A model generated the notes under the pieces. That model did not search any database. It was not told the DNA's origin and saw only the letters and a program-made list of their open reading frames with translations. DNA of 64,000 nt from assembly GCA_934466515.1 (NCBI GenBank), contig CAKSLH010000001.1, forward strand, positions 62,001 through 126,000. The letters run 5' to 3'. Shown here in pieces: positions 7,936 through 17,443 of this stretch. Every line of letters starts with the position of its first letter. The first letter of the stretch is position 1. The stretch is from an uncultured Eubacteriales bacterium (lineage in GTDB: Bacteria; Bacillota; Clostridia; Oscillospirales; Acutalibacteraceae). Made by a program: the position numbers and the translations under genes.

Positions 7936-8814
7936 TTAAACCCCGTATAAATTAAAATCAGGTATTAAATCCTCTGTTGAGCTTTCAAGATCCTGAAAAT
8001 AGCAGTTTTCAAAGCCGCTTTCGATAATTCGGTCAAGTACCTTTTCGTATTCCCGTTTTGTCACTTTCCTGTTGATTTCAGGATATTTCCCCGCATCATA
8101 CAGCGGAACATACTGGCTCATTATGCTGAAATAAGCCGACGGAAATTTTTCCTTAACCGTTTGAAATACCTTAATAGCCTCATTTGTTGCCCTCGGCAAA
8201 AGCAAATGCCTTATTATAACCCCGCTTTTCATAATTCCGTTTTCGTCGAATATGTTTTCTTTTTTTACAGAACAGGCATATTCAATAGCCCTTAATGCTA
8301 CCGACGGATAATCGGAAGACTTTGAATATTTCAAAGAATTTTGCGGATTTAAGTATTTTAAATCAAATAAATATATATCAATTTTATCCGAAAGCATTTC
8401 AAGCGCTTTTAGACTGTCATATCCGCTTGAATTATATACAATCGGTATTTTCGGTCTGTAAATTTTAAGCGCTTCACCTATAGCAAAAGCAAAATGCGAG
8501 GGTGTTACAAGATTTATATTATGCGCGCCTTTTTCTTCAAGCTCGCGGAATATTTCCGCAAGTCTTTTATAGCTTACACCTTTACCCTTTTCTCCTCTGC
8601 TGACTTCAAAATTCTGACAGAAAACGCACCTTAAATTGCATCCAGAAAAAAACACCGTCCCCGAGCCTTTTGTTCCGCTGATACATGGCTCTTCGCCGAA
8701 ATGCAGCGAGGCTCTCGCAATAACGGGAGTTAAGGGCATTTTACAAAATCCGCCGATATTTTCGGTTTCAGTTCGCCGAGCTTGGCAATTTCTCGGGCAA
8801 AGACTGCATTCCAA
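7936..8814 (-). CDS. PflX-like radical SAM protein (COG1313)
   Basis: A 292-residue radical SAM enzyme related to pyruvate formate-lyase activating enzymes. The N-terminus has a CSLCPRNC cysteine cluster, and GCNLRCVFCQN (about residues 58-68) is the CX3CX2C motif for the 4Fe-4S cluster that cleaves S-adenosylmethionine. LLLPRATNE is a downstream family motif. No glycyl-radical enzyme is adjacent, so the target is unknown. Its first 47 bases overlap the end of the upstream exonuclease gene in another frame; the start cannot move without losing the first cysteine cluster. Confidence 0.88.
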   Translation of the reverse strand: MECSLCPRNCQARRTETENIGGFCKMPLTPVIARASLHFGEEPCISGTKGSGTVFFSGCNLRCVFCQNFEVSRGEKGKGVSYKRLAEIFRELEEKGAHNINLVTPSHFAFAIGEALKIYRPKIPIVYNSSGYDSLKALEMLSDKIDIYLFDLKYLNPQNSLKYSKSSDYPSVALRAIEYACSVKKENIFDENGIMKSGVIIRHLLLPRATNEAIKVFQTVKEKFPSAYFSIMSQYVPLYDAGKYPEINRKVTKREYEKVLDRIIESGFENCYFQDLESSTEDLIPDFNLYGV

Positions 8815-9673
8815 CAGACTTTTCTCCTTTTTTTATTTCACAAATTCTCTTTTTAACGGTTATATCCTCATAATTCTTTTTAAAGGAAATTCTTCCGATA
8901 AATTTTCTTTTGCAGCTGTTGCAGCGAAATCTCGCTGAAAACCATCTGTTTTTATAACGCCATTTTGAAATTTTCTCAGCCTTTTCACCGCATTTATCGC
9001 ATTTAAAAGCGAGACTTTCCCTGTTTATATCCGAGCTGTTTATATCGTCAAGATAAGTAGCTTTAAAATAAAGTCTTTTATAAAAATCGGGGCTTGCAGT
9101 GTCTCTTATGAGCTTTTCAAAACTTTCCTTGCGGTAATACTTTTTAAGTAATCCCACGCACAGCATACTGTCGTCCTTAGCGGTATGAAGCTCAAGCCCC
9201 TCATGATTGACCTTTAAAATATCCGCCGCAGATTCAAGCGAAATCTGAGACTTACACTCAAATCCCATTTTAATCATTTCATTTTGAATATATTTTTGCA
9301 GATCAAGATATTTTTCTATTTTAAATTTAACGCCGTTTAAAATATATTTCTCGTTTTCGGCAATTGAAAACAGGTCGGAATTGCTCCAAGTCAGTGTTAT
9401 AAAATCCGTACCGACCCAGTCGTTATATTCCCTGACTGCCGTTTCGGGGCTTACGCCCGAAAGCATATCCTTTGAGGTGATACCCGTAAGCTCGGTAAAT
9501 CTCGAAGAAACCTTTTTTGAAATTGCGGATTTAACGGTTCTTTCAAAGGTTCCTACAATTTTAAAGCTTTCATCGCATTTTACCGCGCCTATCTGGATAA
9601 TCTGATTTATAAAACCGCGCTTTTTAACGGAATAGACCGAATCCCATTCCATGTCAAGAATGACATAATTCAT
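8768..9673 (-). CDS. DEDDh 3'-5' exonuclease with C-terminal zinc ribbon
   Basis: A 301-residue protein with an N-terminal RNase T/DnaQ-type fold: motif I DMEW (residues 7-10), a middle TWSNSD Asp, and motif III HTAKDD fit DEDDh nucleases of the KapD/ERI-1 type. The C-terminal part has CDKCGEKAEK and CNSCKRKF, a two-CXXC zinc ribbon that could bind nucleic acid. The substrate is not evident. Its ATG overlaps the typA stop by one base (TGATG), so the two are translationally coupled, and its 3' end overlaps the radical SAM gene. Confidence 0.85.
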   Translation of the reverse strand: MNYVILDMEWDSVYSVKKRGFINQIIQIGAVKCDESFKIVGTFERTVKSAISKKVSSRFTELTGITSKDMLSGVSPETAVREYNDWVGTDFITLTWSNSDLFSIAENEKYILNGVKFKIEKYLDLQKYIQNEMIKMGFECKSQISLESAADILKVNHEGLELHTAKDDSMLCVGLLKKYYRKESFEKLIRDTASPDFYKRLYFKATYLDDINSSDINRESLAFKCDKCGEKAEKISKWRYKNRWFSARFRCNSCKRKFIGRISFKKNYEDITVKKRICEIKKGEKSVGMQSLPEKLPSSAN

Positions 9674-11502
9674 CAGCGGTTCTTAGCCTCATGCTTCATT
9701 CTAAGCTCTTTTGAAAGGATTTTCTTGCGAAGTCTGATATTATTAGGCGTTATTTCAACAAGCTCGTCATCCTTAATGAATTCAAGGGACTGTTCAAGGC
9801 TGAGTACCGAGTGAGGAACGAGCCTTAACGCATCGTCCGAGCCGGCGGCTCTGGTATTTGTCATCTGCTTCTTTTTGCAGACATTGCAGACTATATCTTC
9901 ATTCTTCGGATTTTCGCCGATTATCATTCCCTCATAAACGGGTGTTCCCGGACCTATAAAAAGTCTGCCTCGGCTTTGCGTGTTGAAAAGTCCGTAGCCG
10001 GTAGCCTCGCCGGTTTCATGCGCTATAATCGAGCCTGTACTGCGCTGTTCGATATCGCCCTTATATTCCTCGTAGCCGTTGAAAACATGGTTCATTATTC
10101 CGTTGCCGTTGGTATCGGTCATAAACTGAGAACGGTATCCTAAAAGACCTCTTGCAGGAATTACAAACTCAAGATGCGACATTCCGCCGTCACGCGTGCC
10201 CATATTCTTAATTTCCGCATGTCTGCTTCCGAGCCTTTCCATAACAACGCCTACATAGGTATCCGGAACTTCTATCATCAAAAGCTCCATAGGCTCTAAA
10301 AGCTTGCCGTTTTCATCGTGCTTATAAATAACCGCCGGAGGCGAAACCTGAAATTCATAGCCCTGACGGCGCATTGTTTCGATAAGAATTGAAAGGTGAA
10401 GCTCTCCTCTGCCCGAAACCTTAAAGGTATCGGCGCTGTCAGTCTCTTCAACCTTAAGGCTGACATTTGTCATAACCTCTTTAAAAAGTCTGTCGCGAAG
10501 ATTGCGCGAGGTTACAAATTTTCCGTCCCGTCCCGCAAAAGGAGAGTTATTGACCATGAAGTTCATAGAAAGCGTAGGCTCGTCTATTTTAACAAACGGA
10601 AGCGGTTCTATAACTTCAGTATCACAGGCAGTTTCTCCGATTTCAAGGTCGGCAATTCCCGCAACCTGAACAATATCGCCGACGGTTGCCGATTCAACCT
10701 CGGTACGCTTAAGTCCGCTGTACATAAACAGCTTTGCGATTTTAACATTGCTGCTCGTTCCGTCCTTATGGCAAAGCGCAACCCTCTGCCCTACCTTCAC
10801 TGTTCCTCTTACAACTCTTCCGACGCCTATTCTTCCTAAATACTCGTCGTATTCAATGTTTGAGAAAAGAAGCTGCAAGGGAGCCTCTGTATCGCCTACG
10901 GGCGGCTCAATTTCCTTTATGATTTCTTCGAATAACGGCTTCATATCCGTTCCCTTGACATCGGGAGAATAGGAAGCATAGCCGTCCCTTGCAGAAGCAA
11001 ATACAACCGGAAATTCTATCTGATCATCGTCCGCACCGAGCTCGATAAATAAATCGAGAACCTCGTCGACAACCTCATGCGGTCTTGCCATAGGTCTGTC
11101 GATTTTATTGATAACAACAACTGCCTTTTTGCCTAAGGCAAGGGCTTTCTTAAGAACAAATCTTGTCTGCGGCATACAGCCCTCAAATGCGTCTACAAGG
11201 AGCAGAACTCCGTCAACCATCTGCAGAATTCTTTCAACCTCGCCGCCGAAATCGGCATGTCCGGGGGTGTCGATAATATTTATCTTTATCCCGTTATACA
11301 TGACGCTTGTATTCTTCGAAAGAATTGTAATTCCTCTTTCTCTTTCAAGGTCATTTGAGTCCATTACTCTTTCATTTACCGCTTCATTTGCCCTGAAGGT
11401 TCCGCTCTGCTTTAAAAGCTGGTCGACAAGAGTGGTCTTACCGTGGTCGACATGTGCGATAATTGCGATATTTCTTAAATTTTCAATTCTTTTTTCTGCC
11501 AT
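9673..11502 (-). CDS. typA: Ribosome-associated GTPase TypA/BipA
   Basis: A 609-residue translational GTPase involved in 50S assembly and stress or cold growth. It begins with NIAIIAHVDHGKTTL (P-loop), followed by RERGITI (switch I), DTPGHADFGGEVER (switch II) and NKIDRP (G4). Elongation-factor domains II, III and V follow, and the C-terminal RGRLFIGPGTPVYEGMIIGE is a TypA-specific domain signature. The length is normal. It is co-directional with the exonuclease and radical SAM genes downstream. Confidence 0.97.
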   Translation of the reverse strand: MAEKRIENLRNIAIIAHVDHGKTTLVDQLLKQSGTFRANEAVNERVMDSNDLERERGITILSKNTSVMYNGIKINIIDTPGHADFGGEVERILQMVDGVLLLVDAFEGCMPQTRFVLKKALALGKKAVVVINKIDRPMARPHEVVDEVLDLFIELGADDDQIEFPVVFASARDGYASYSPDVKGTDMKPLFEEIIKEIEPPVGDTEAPLQLLFSNIEYDEYLGRIGVGRVVRGTVKVGQRVALCHKDGTSSNVKIAKLFMYSGLKRTEVESATVGDIVQVAGIADLEIGETACDTEVIEPLPFVKIDEPTLSMNFMVNNSPFAGRDGKFVTSRNLRDRLFKEVMTNVSLKVEETDSADTFKVSGRGELHLSILIETMRRQGYEFQVSPPAVIYKHDENGKLLEPMELLMIEVPDTYVGVVMERLGSRHAEIKNMGTRDGGMSHLEFVIPARGLLGYRSQFMTDTNGNGIMNHVFNGYEEYKGDIEQRSTGSIIAHETGEATGYGLFNTQSRGRLFIGPGTPVYEGMIIGENPKNEDIVCNVCKKKQMTNTRAAGSDDALRLVPHSVLSLEQSLEFIKDDELVEITPNNIRLRKKILSKELRMKHEAKNR

Positions 11503-11519
11503 TTTTAATCACCGTTCTG

Positions 11520-13343
11520 CTATATTTTATAATTATAAGTTGATACTATTTTCTTTGTTATCGCTTTGATGTCCGAATTTTCGTCCTCCGCGGCTTCCTT
11601 TAATTCCTTAAGCTCGTTTTTAAATTCCTTTTCGTCAAACTCAATCGGATGCCCGATATAAATAAGCCTGTTATCGGTCTTTTTAAGTCCCTCTTCGGAC
11701 ATTAACAGCTCTTCATACATTTTTTCACCCGGGCGAAGACCGATAAACTCAATCTTTATTTCCGTATAAGGCTTGAAGCCAGACAGTCTGATAAGATTTT
11801 CTGCGAGATTGACAATTTTAACAGGCTTGCCCATATCCAAGACAAATATTTCTCCGCCCTTAGCAGAAGAACCTGCCTGAATTACCAAGGAAACGGCTTC
11901 GGGAATGGTCATAAAATATCTTATCATTTCGGGGTCGGTAACGGTAACAGGTCCGCCTTTTTCAATCTGCTTTTTAAAAAGCGGAATAACCGAGCCGTTC
12001 GAGCCTAAAACATTTCCGAATCTTACGGCTGCAAACTCTGTCTTTGATTTGGCATTTACCGACTGAACTATCATTTCGCAGATTCTTTTGCTCGCACCCA
12101 TAATATTGGTAGGATTAACGGCTTTATCCGTAGAAATAAGCACAAATTTTTGAACTCCGAATTTGTCGGCGCATTTGGCGGTATTAAGAGTTCCGAAAAC
12201 ATTGTTTTTTATAGCCTCTTTAGGACTGTTCTCCATTAAAGGCACATGCTTGTGCGCCGCCGCATGGAAAACAAGCTGAGGCTTATATTCTTCGAATACA
12301 CTTTCAAGTCTCTTTTTGTCTCTAACTGAGCCGATAAGCGTGACAAGATCAAGCTCGGGGTGAGAAAACTTAAGCTCATTTTGTATCTCATAAGCATTAT
12401 TCTCATAAATATCAAATATTATAAGCTGTTTAGCGCCGTGAGCCGCAATCTGCCTGCAAAGCTCGCTTCCTATAGAGCCTCCTCCGCCTGTTACGAGAAC
12501 AACCTTATTCTTAATATAATCAAAAACATGAGGAATGTTTAAATCAATCGGGTCTCTGCCGAGAAGATCCTCTATCTGAACATCCTTAAGCGAATTAACC
12601 TTTATATGCTCCTCGGAAAGCATTTTATAGACAGACGGAAGAATTCTTAATTTACATCCTGTTTTCTGACAGCTCTGAAGAATTTCGGATTTTCTAAGGC
12701 TTGGACAGGACGGGATTGCGAAAATAATCGTGTTTATATCGTATTCCTTAACACAGTCGTAAATCGAATTGCAGTCGCCCGCAATTTTAATGCCCGAAAT
12801 ATAATTTCCTATTTTTTGAACATTATCGTCAACCGCGCATTTGACCCTGCACCCGTAAAGCTCCTGATTGTTATTAAGGTCGTCAATAATAAGCTTTGCC
12901 GCGTCCCCTGCACCGATTATAAGCACATTTTCTTTTATATCCGTGGCAGAGCCGAAAATCCCCTTGGGATTATGCTTGAAAACAAGCCTTGATAAAAATA
13001 TCAGAGAACCTGTAAAAATAGCGGTAATGAGGATGAATTTCGGTCCGTAAACATCAACTGATTTAAAAAGCAGAACCGCAAAAAGCATTACAAGCGCCGC
13101 AGTGAAGGCGGAAAAGAAAATGCGGACATAATCGCCGTAGCCTGCGTATCTCCAAAGAATGTTATAAACCTTAAAGATATAAAGCAGCAAAAAAAGCGAG
13201 ACCGCAAAAACACAAGTGATTTTTAAGAATGCCGCATTAACACTTACAGAGCAAAAAAAAGCCGCTAAGAGCGCCGAAATGAACGCTGCGGCTAAATCAA
13301 ACAACACAAAAATGCAAATTTTTACATATCTGTTTTTAATCAA
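11520..13343 (-). CDS. Membrane-anchored nucleotide-sugar 4,6-dehydratase/epimerase (CapD/WbpM type)
   Basis: A 607-residue protein with four N-terminal helices (about residues 8-105), a Rossmann-like CoA-binding region (VLIIGAGDAAK) and a C-terminal SDR domain with VTGGGGSIGSELCRQI. STDKAVNPTNIMGASKR carries the Met-for-Tyr (Ser-Met-Lys) triad typical of WbpM-like UDP-GlcNAc 4,6-dehydratases. These enzymes start synthesis of deoxyamino sugars for surface glycans. The start is TTG with a GAGGATGAG site; no nearby Met exists. No other glycan genes are near, so it appears isolated. Confidence 0.9.
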   Translation of the reverse strand: MIKNRYVKICIFVLFDLAAAFISALLAAFFCSVSVNAAFLKITCVFAVSLFLLLYIFKVYNILWRYAGYGDYVRIFFSAFTAALVMLFAVLLFKSVDVYGPKFILITAIFTGSLIFLSRLVFKHNPKGIFGSATDIKENVLIIGAGDAAKLIIDDLNNNQELYGCRVKCAVDDNVQKIGNYISGIKIAGDCNSIYDCVKEYDINTIIFAIPSCPSLRKSEILQSCQKTGCKLRILPSVYKMLSEEHIKVNSLKDVQIEDLLGRDPIDLNIPHVFDYIKNKVVLVTGGGGSIGSELCRQIAAHGAKQLIIFDIYENNAYEIQNELKFSHPELDLVTLIGSVRDKKRLESVFEEYKPQLVFHAAAHKHVPLMENSPKEAIKNNVFGTLNTAKCADKFGVQKFVLISTDKAVNPTNIMGASKRICEMIVQSVNAKSKTEFAAVRFGNVLGSNGSVIPLFKKQIEKGGPVTVTDPEMIRYFMTIPEAVSLVIQAGSSAKGGEIFVLDMGKPVKIVNLAENLIRLSGFKPYTEIKIEFIGLRPGEKMYEELLMSEEGLKKTDNRLIYIGHPIEFDEKEFKNELKELKEAAEDENSDIKAITKKIVSTYNYKI

Positions 13344-13382
13344 TTATATCTCATCCTCTAACCTTTGATACATATACAAAAT

Positions 13383-13411
13383 ATTATACTATAACAGTGA
13401 TAAAAAATCAA
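13383..13411 (-). promoter_or_regulatory. Sigma-A promoter of the nucleotide-sugar dehydratase gene
   Basis: Minus strand TTGATT (13406-13411), 17-bp spacer, TATAAT (13383-13388), about 40 bases before the TTG start. It may also feed typA, 17 bases downstream of that gene. Confidence 0.7.
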
Positions 13412-13441
13412 TGCTTTTATAGTGCAAAAAATCATTTTATG

Positions 13442-13470
13442 TTGAAAATTAAAAGGTTTTGTATTATAAT
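13442..13470 (+). promoter_or_regulatory. Sigma-A promoter of mtaB
   Basis: TTGAAA (13442-13447), 17-bp spacer, TATAAT (13465-13470), with CAGGAG and the mtaB ATG following within 30 bases. Confidence 0.75.
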
Positions 13471-13497
13471 TAGTTCATACTTTTTCAGGAGAATTAA

Positions 13498-14781
13498 ATG
13501 AATATTAAATACATTACGCTCGGCTGCAAGGTAAACCAATACGAGACCGAGGCTATAAGAGAAGAATTCAACAAAAGAGGCTATACGGATTTTGAAAATC
13601 TCCCTGCCGATATCTGCATTATTAACACCTGTTCAGTAACATCGGAAAGCGACAGAAAGGCAAGACAGACCCTAAGGCGGTGCCGTAAGGAAAACGAAAA
13701 TGCTGTTATTATTCTTACGGGCTGTATGGTACAGGCTTTTCCCGAGAAATCTTCAAAGCTGACAGAGGCCGATATAATAATCGGCAATACCGACACGAAA
13801 AAAATCGCCGAGACCGCCGAAGATTTTTTAAAGGAAAGAAAAAGAATTTTATCGGTTGACGGTCATAAGTCAGGTGAGCTTTACAATACTCCCTCAATAT
13901 CGGCTTTCAGCGAAAGAACAAGGGCTTATATGAAAATTGAGGACGGATGCGACAGGTTCTGTACATACTGTATTATCCCTTATGCCAAAGGCAGAGTGCG
14001 CTCCAGAAATTTAGAAGAGATAAAAAACGAAGCAAGGGCACTCTCTTTAAACGGATTTTCGGAAATCGTGCTTGTCGGAATTAACCTTTCTTCCTACGGA
14101 AAAGGCGAAAGCTTTGATTTAACGGACGCGGTAAACGCGGTTTGCTCGGTTGAAAATATTAAAAGAGTCCGTCTCGGCTCTTTAGAGCCCGACTGCATAA
14201 GCGACGAAATGCTTGAAGCTTTAAAAAGAGAGGAAAAATTCTGTCCGCAGTTTCATTTATCCTTACAGTCCGGCTGTGACGAAACACTAAAGCGAATGAA
14301 CAGACATTATGACAGCGCTTTTTATTACGATTTGGTGCAAAGAATAAGGAAAATGTTTGCCGACGCGGCAATAACCACCGATATAATGGTCGGCTTCGCG
14401 GGAGAAACCGAGGAAGAATTCAATCAAAGCTTAAGCTTTGTAAATAAAGTCGGGTTTGCAAGGTCGCATATTTTCCCCTATTCCGTCCGCGAGGGCACTC
14501 CTGCCGCAGATTACAAAAATCAGGTTGACGGAAAAACAAAGGAATCAAGAGCAAAGCTTATGGCAAAAGCCGCCTTAAAAAGCGAAGCCGAATTTTTAAG
14601 CAATCTAAAAGGCAAAACATTCCCTGTTTTATTTGAAAATTTTGAAAACGGAAGATTTGAGGGATACACGCCCAATTATTCGAAGGTTTATGTTAAAACA
14701 TCTGAAAATCTTCACGGAACAATCAGAAATGTTAAAATAACCGCCGCTTTCGATAATTACTGCGAGGGCGAATTAGTATGA
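13498..14781 (+). CDS. mtaB: tRNA t6A37 methylthiotransferase MtaB
   Basis: A 427-residue radical SAM enzyme that adds a methylthio group to t6A at position 37 of ANN-decoding tRNAs. The N-terminal UPF0004 domain has TLGCKVNQYE, NTCSVT and LTGCMVQ, whose three cysteines bind the auxiliary cluster. The radical SAM motif is CDRFCTYCIIPYAKG. QSGCDETLKRMNRHY and the C-terminal TRAM-like region complete the family. It is a single-gene unit with its own promoter and terminator. Confidence 0.95.
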   Translation: MNIKYITLGCKVNQYETEAIREEFNKRGYTDFENLPADICIINTCSVTSESDRKARQTLRRCRKENENAVIILTGCMVQAFPEKSSKLTEADIIIGNTDTKKIAETAEDFLKERKRILSVDGHKSGELYNTPSISAFSERTRAYMKIEDGCDRFCTYCIIPYAKGRVRSRNLEEIKNEARALSLNGFSEIVLVGINLSSYGKGESFDLTDAVNAVCSVENIKRVRLGSLEPDCISDEMLEALKREEKFCPQFHLSLQSGCDETLKRMNRHYDSAFYYDLVQRIRKMFADAAITTDIMVGFAGETEEEFNQSLSFVNKVGFARSHIFPYSVREGTPAADYKNQVDGKTKESRAKLMAKAALKSEAEFLSNLKGKTFPVLFENFENGRFEGYTPNYSKVYVKTSENLHGTIRNVKITAAFDNYCEGELV

Positions 14782-14784
14782 TAA

Positions 14785-14825
14785 ATCCCCGTTCGGAATT
14801 TCTTCCGAACGGAGGATTATTTTTT
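14785..14825. terminator. Bidirectional terminator between mtaB and the GH31 gene
   Basis: Stem CCGTTCGGAA (14789-14798) with TTCCGAACGG (14803-14812), loop TTTC, flanked by TCC/GGA pairing and a T-run at 14818-14825. Confidence 0.85.
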
Positions 14826-17295
14826 AATCTTCTGTAAGCAAAAGCTGTTCTTTAATCGCACCTAACAAATCGGCATATTCCCTGCCGTTTGCCAAAGCGT
14901 GACTTAAAGCTTTTATTAAAGCGGATTTTGGGAAGTTTTTCCTTTTTATTAAATTCATTGCTGCAATTTTTGATTTGATATCGCATTGCGATTTTTGTAA
15001 AACCGAAGTGCATCTTTCAACTAAATCGCCGTTATCGGTTACAAGATTATCGCCTGTTAATTTAATTACAACCTTATCTTTAACCGAAGCCAAAAGCGAA
15101 ACCGTTAAAGTATTTTCCGAATAAGAGCATTCTGTTTCTACCGCTTTATCATTTATGAAAGCTTTGACCGATGTGTTTTCACAAAAGCCTCTAAAGCGGA
15201 CATTATAATTTCTATTTTCAGGCAGAAGCGAAGTGTCTCCGAGCGCAGGATGAATAATAAATTCGGGAGAATTGCTCCAATTAAGCTCAAATTCGGTTTG
15301 AGCAAAGCAGCCGTTTTCAAAATCGTTGCCGTCTCCCCCGTCCTCATAAAGGCTGAAGCTGTTGCTTTTAAGCGGGAAAACAACAATATCAAGACTGCCG
15401 TCATTTGAAAGCTTATAAGAATTATTCATCGGAATAATTGCTCCTGCCTTTGCAAAAACAGGATACTCGGATATTTTTCTGTAAACCTTTAATTTGCGCG
15501 GTTTTAAGCTCCTATAATGTGTTCCTTTAAAGAAATCAAAACAGTCGCCCTCAGGGAACCATACTTCTGTTCCGCCAAGCTCTGTAATTTTATTATCAGG
15601 CGATGTTATAGGCGCAATCATCAGCGAATCGCCGAACATATACTGATTTTTGCATTCATAAGCGCCTGAATTTTTCGGATAATCATAATACATAGGCGAA
15701 ATAAGCGGCAAGCCTGATTCATGAGTCCTATAGTTCATTGTATAGATATAGGGGAAAAGCCTATGGCGAAGTCTTAAATAGCTTTTTATTATCTCTTCGG
15801 TTTCGCCCTTGAAGCACCAAGGTTCTTTTCTTATAAAATCGTTACATGTGCTGTGCAGGCGGTTTATGGGGGAAAATACTCCGAACTGAACCCATCTTAT
15901 CATAAGGTTATCGTCACGGTAGCCGTCTCCGTGTCCGCCTATATCGTGGCTCCACCAAGAGTAGCCTATATTTGACGCGGTAGAGGTGAAATAGGGCTGA
16001 AAATCAAGCGACTCCCAAGTAACAAAAGTATCGCCCGAAAATCCGACAGGGTATCTCTGACTTCCGGGTCCTGAAAATCTCGAAAAGAACATCGGTCTTT
16101 TGCCGTTTCTTTTAATATCGGCAATATGTAAATGGTTCAGCATCCAAAGAGGGTCTAAAACCTCGCGCTCGTCCTTAAGCTTTCCGTCCTTATTTTCCTC
16201 ATGAATCCACCAATAAGATGTTCCCTGCTGCCAATCCATCCACCAGAAATCAACACCGTCCTCTTCATAAGGATGATGAAGAACATCGAAATAATTTTCC
16301 ATAAATTTTTCGGAGAGAATATCGAAATAAACTCTTTTTCCGCTCTTAGGGTCAACTCCGCATTTTAGCGCCATTTCCTTATACATTTCCTCATAGCTGC
16401 AAACTCCGCCCGCAGGATGAAGATTTAAAGAGGTTTTAAGTCCATGGTCTTTTAAAAACTTTAGAAATCCCTTATAGTCGGGGAAAAGTTCTTTATTCCA
16501 AGTATAACCCGTCCAGCCCGAATAGGAATCGGGAAACAGCGGGTCATGATCCTTTTCGTTTTCGGGGATTTTTGTTAGGTGCCAATCCATATCTATAACG
16601 CCTACGGAAAACGGAACATTTTCCTTTTCAAAGCGCAAAACAAGGTTTTCATATTCTTCCTGTGTATAAGCATAATATCTGCTCCACCAGTTACCGAGCG
16701 CGTAAGCAGGAAGCATAGGCGGAAAGCCGGTAAGCTTATAATAATCCTTTATGGCCTTTTTATATTCAAAGCCGTAACCGAAAAAGTATAAATCAAGAGT
16801 GTTCTTATGTCTTGTTTCAACCCAGCCGTTATTATTTAAAAGCATTTTATCGGAATCGTCAAGCACGGAAAAACCGTTTCTTGATATTATTCCTCTTTCA
16901 AGGTCAATAGCGCCGTCCGCTTCATCAAGCGTTTTCGCGGTACCGCCGAGATCCTCAAAATAATCGCCGAAACGCCATTCGCATGCAGGCTCGTTTTTAA
17001 GCTTGATTTTCAAAGTATCACAGCTGAACGGTTCATTAACATTATAGCTAAGAACTAAATTTTCGGTTTCTATTGTAAGTATACCGTTATTTTCAGAATG
17101 TGAAAAATTATTTTTCTCAAAATTTCTGAAAAATACCGTTTGGCTCGCCCTATTTTCAAATACTCCGTCTAAAGAATATTCAAGCCTTAAAAGCTGTGGA
17201 GTAAGCACTGTAAAACGGAATTTATCTCCCGAAACCGTATTTTCCTTTACCGCCTCAGGAGCTGTTACATATACAAATCTTTTTTTATCGCTCAT
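14824..17295 (-). CDS. Glycoside hydrolase family 31 (alpha-glucosidase-like)
   Basis: An 823-residue GH31 enzyme acting on alpha-glycosides. The N-terminal beta-sandwich precedes a barrel with VGVIDMDWH; the probable nucleophile is Asp354 in FWWMDWQQG and the acid/base Asp451 in SHDIGGHGDG. A DUF5110-like beta domain and a roughly 90-residue extra C-terminus follow. There is no signal peptide, so it is intracellular and would act on imported oligosaccharides. Exact specificity (glucosidase, xylosidase or other) cannot be told. It has its own promoter and no transporter beside it. Confidence 0.9.
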   Translation of the reverse strand: MSDKKRFVYVTAPEAVKENTVSGDKFRFTVLTPQLLRLEYSLDGVFENRASQTVFFRNFEKNNFSHSENNGILTIETENLVLSYNVNEPFSCDTLKIKLKNEPACEWRFGDYFEDLGGTAKTLDEADGAIDLERGIISRNGFSVLDDSDKMLLNNNGWVETRHKNTLDLYFFGYGFEYKKAIKDYYKLTGFPPMLPAYALGNWWSRYYAYTQEEYENLVLRFEKENVPFSVGVIDMDWHLTKIPENEKDHDPLFPDSYSGWTGYTWNKELFPDYKGFLKFLKDHGLKTSLNLHPAGGVCSYEEMYKEMALKCGVDPKSGKRVYFDILSEKFMENYFDVLHHPYEEDGVDFWWMDWQQGTSYWWIHEENKDGKLKDEREVLDPLWMLNHLHIADIKRNGKRPMFFSRFSGPGSQRYPVGFSGDTFVTWESLDFQPYFTSTASNIGYSWWSHDIGGHGDGYRDDNLMIRWVQFGVFSPINRLHSTCNDFIRKEPWCFKGETEEIIKSYLRLRHRLFPYIYTMNYRTHESGLPLISPMYYDYPKNSGAYECKNQYMFGDSLMIAPITSPDNKITELGGTEVWFPEGDCFDFFKGTHYRSLKPRKLKVYRKISEYPVFAKAGAIIPMNNSYKLSNDGSLDIVVFPLKSNSFSLYEDGGDGNDFENGCFAQTEFELNWSNSPEFIIHPALGDTSLLPENRNYNVRFRGFCENTSVKAFINDKAVETECSYSENTLTVSLLASVKDKVVIKLTGDNLVTDNGDLVERCTSVLQKSQCDIKSKIAAMNLIKRKNFPKSALIKALSHALANGREYADLLGAIKEQLLLTED

Positions 17296-17320
17296 AATCT
17301 AAGCCCTCCCTTATGATTTT

Positions 17321-17349
17321 ATTATATTATTCACTTCACATTTAAACAA
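17321..17349 (-). promoter_or_regulatory. Probable promoter of the GH31 gene
   Basis: Minus strand TTGTTT (17344-17349), 17-bp spacer, TATAAT (17321-17326), 26 bases before the start codon, with a GGGAGGG ribosome site between. Confidence 0.6.
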
Positions 17350-17443
17350 GCAACAATTTTAATATATTTTAACACTATTTTAAGATTAAATCACTTTCTT
17401 GCAACTGCCAAGCCCTAATAATCATATTCTTTAAAAAGGGGCG

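Noticed and set aside
10396..10839. 147-codon frame antisense to typA
   Set aside because: typA is certain by its GTPase motifs; the antisense frame has a composition typical of reverse-strand shadows.
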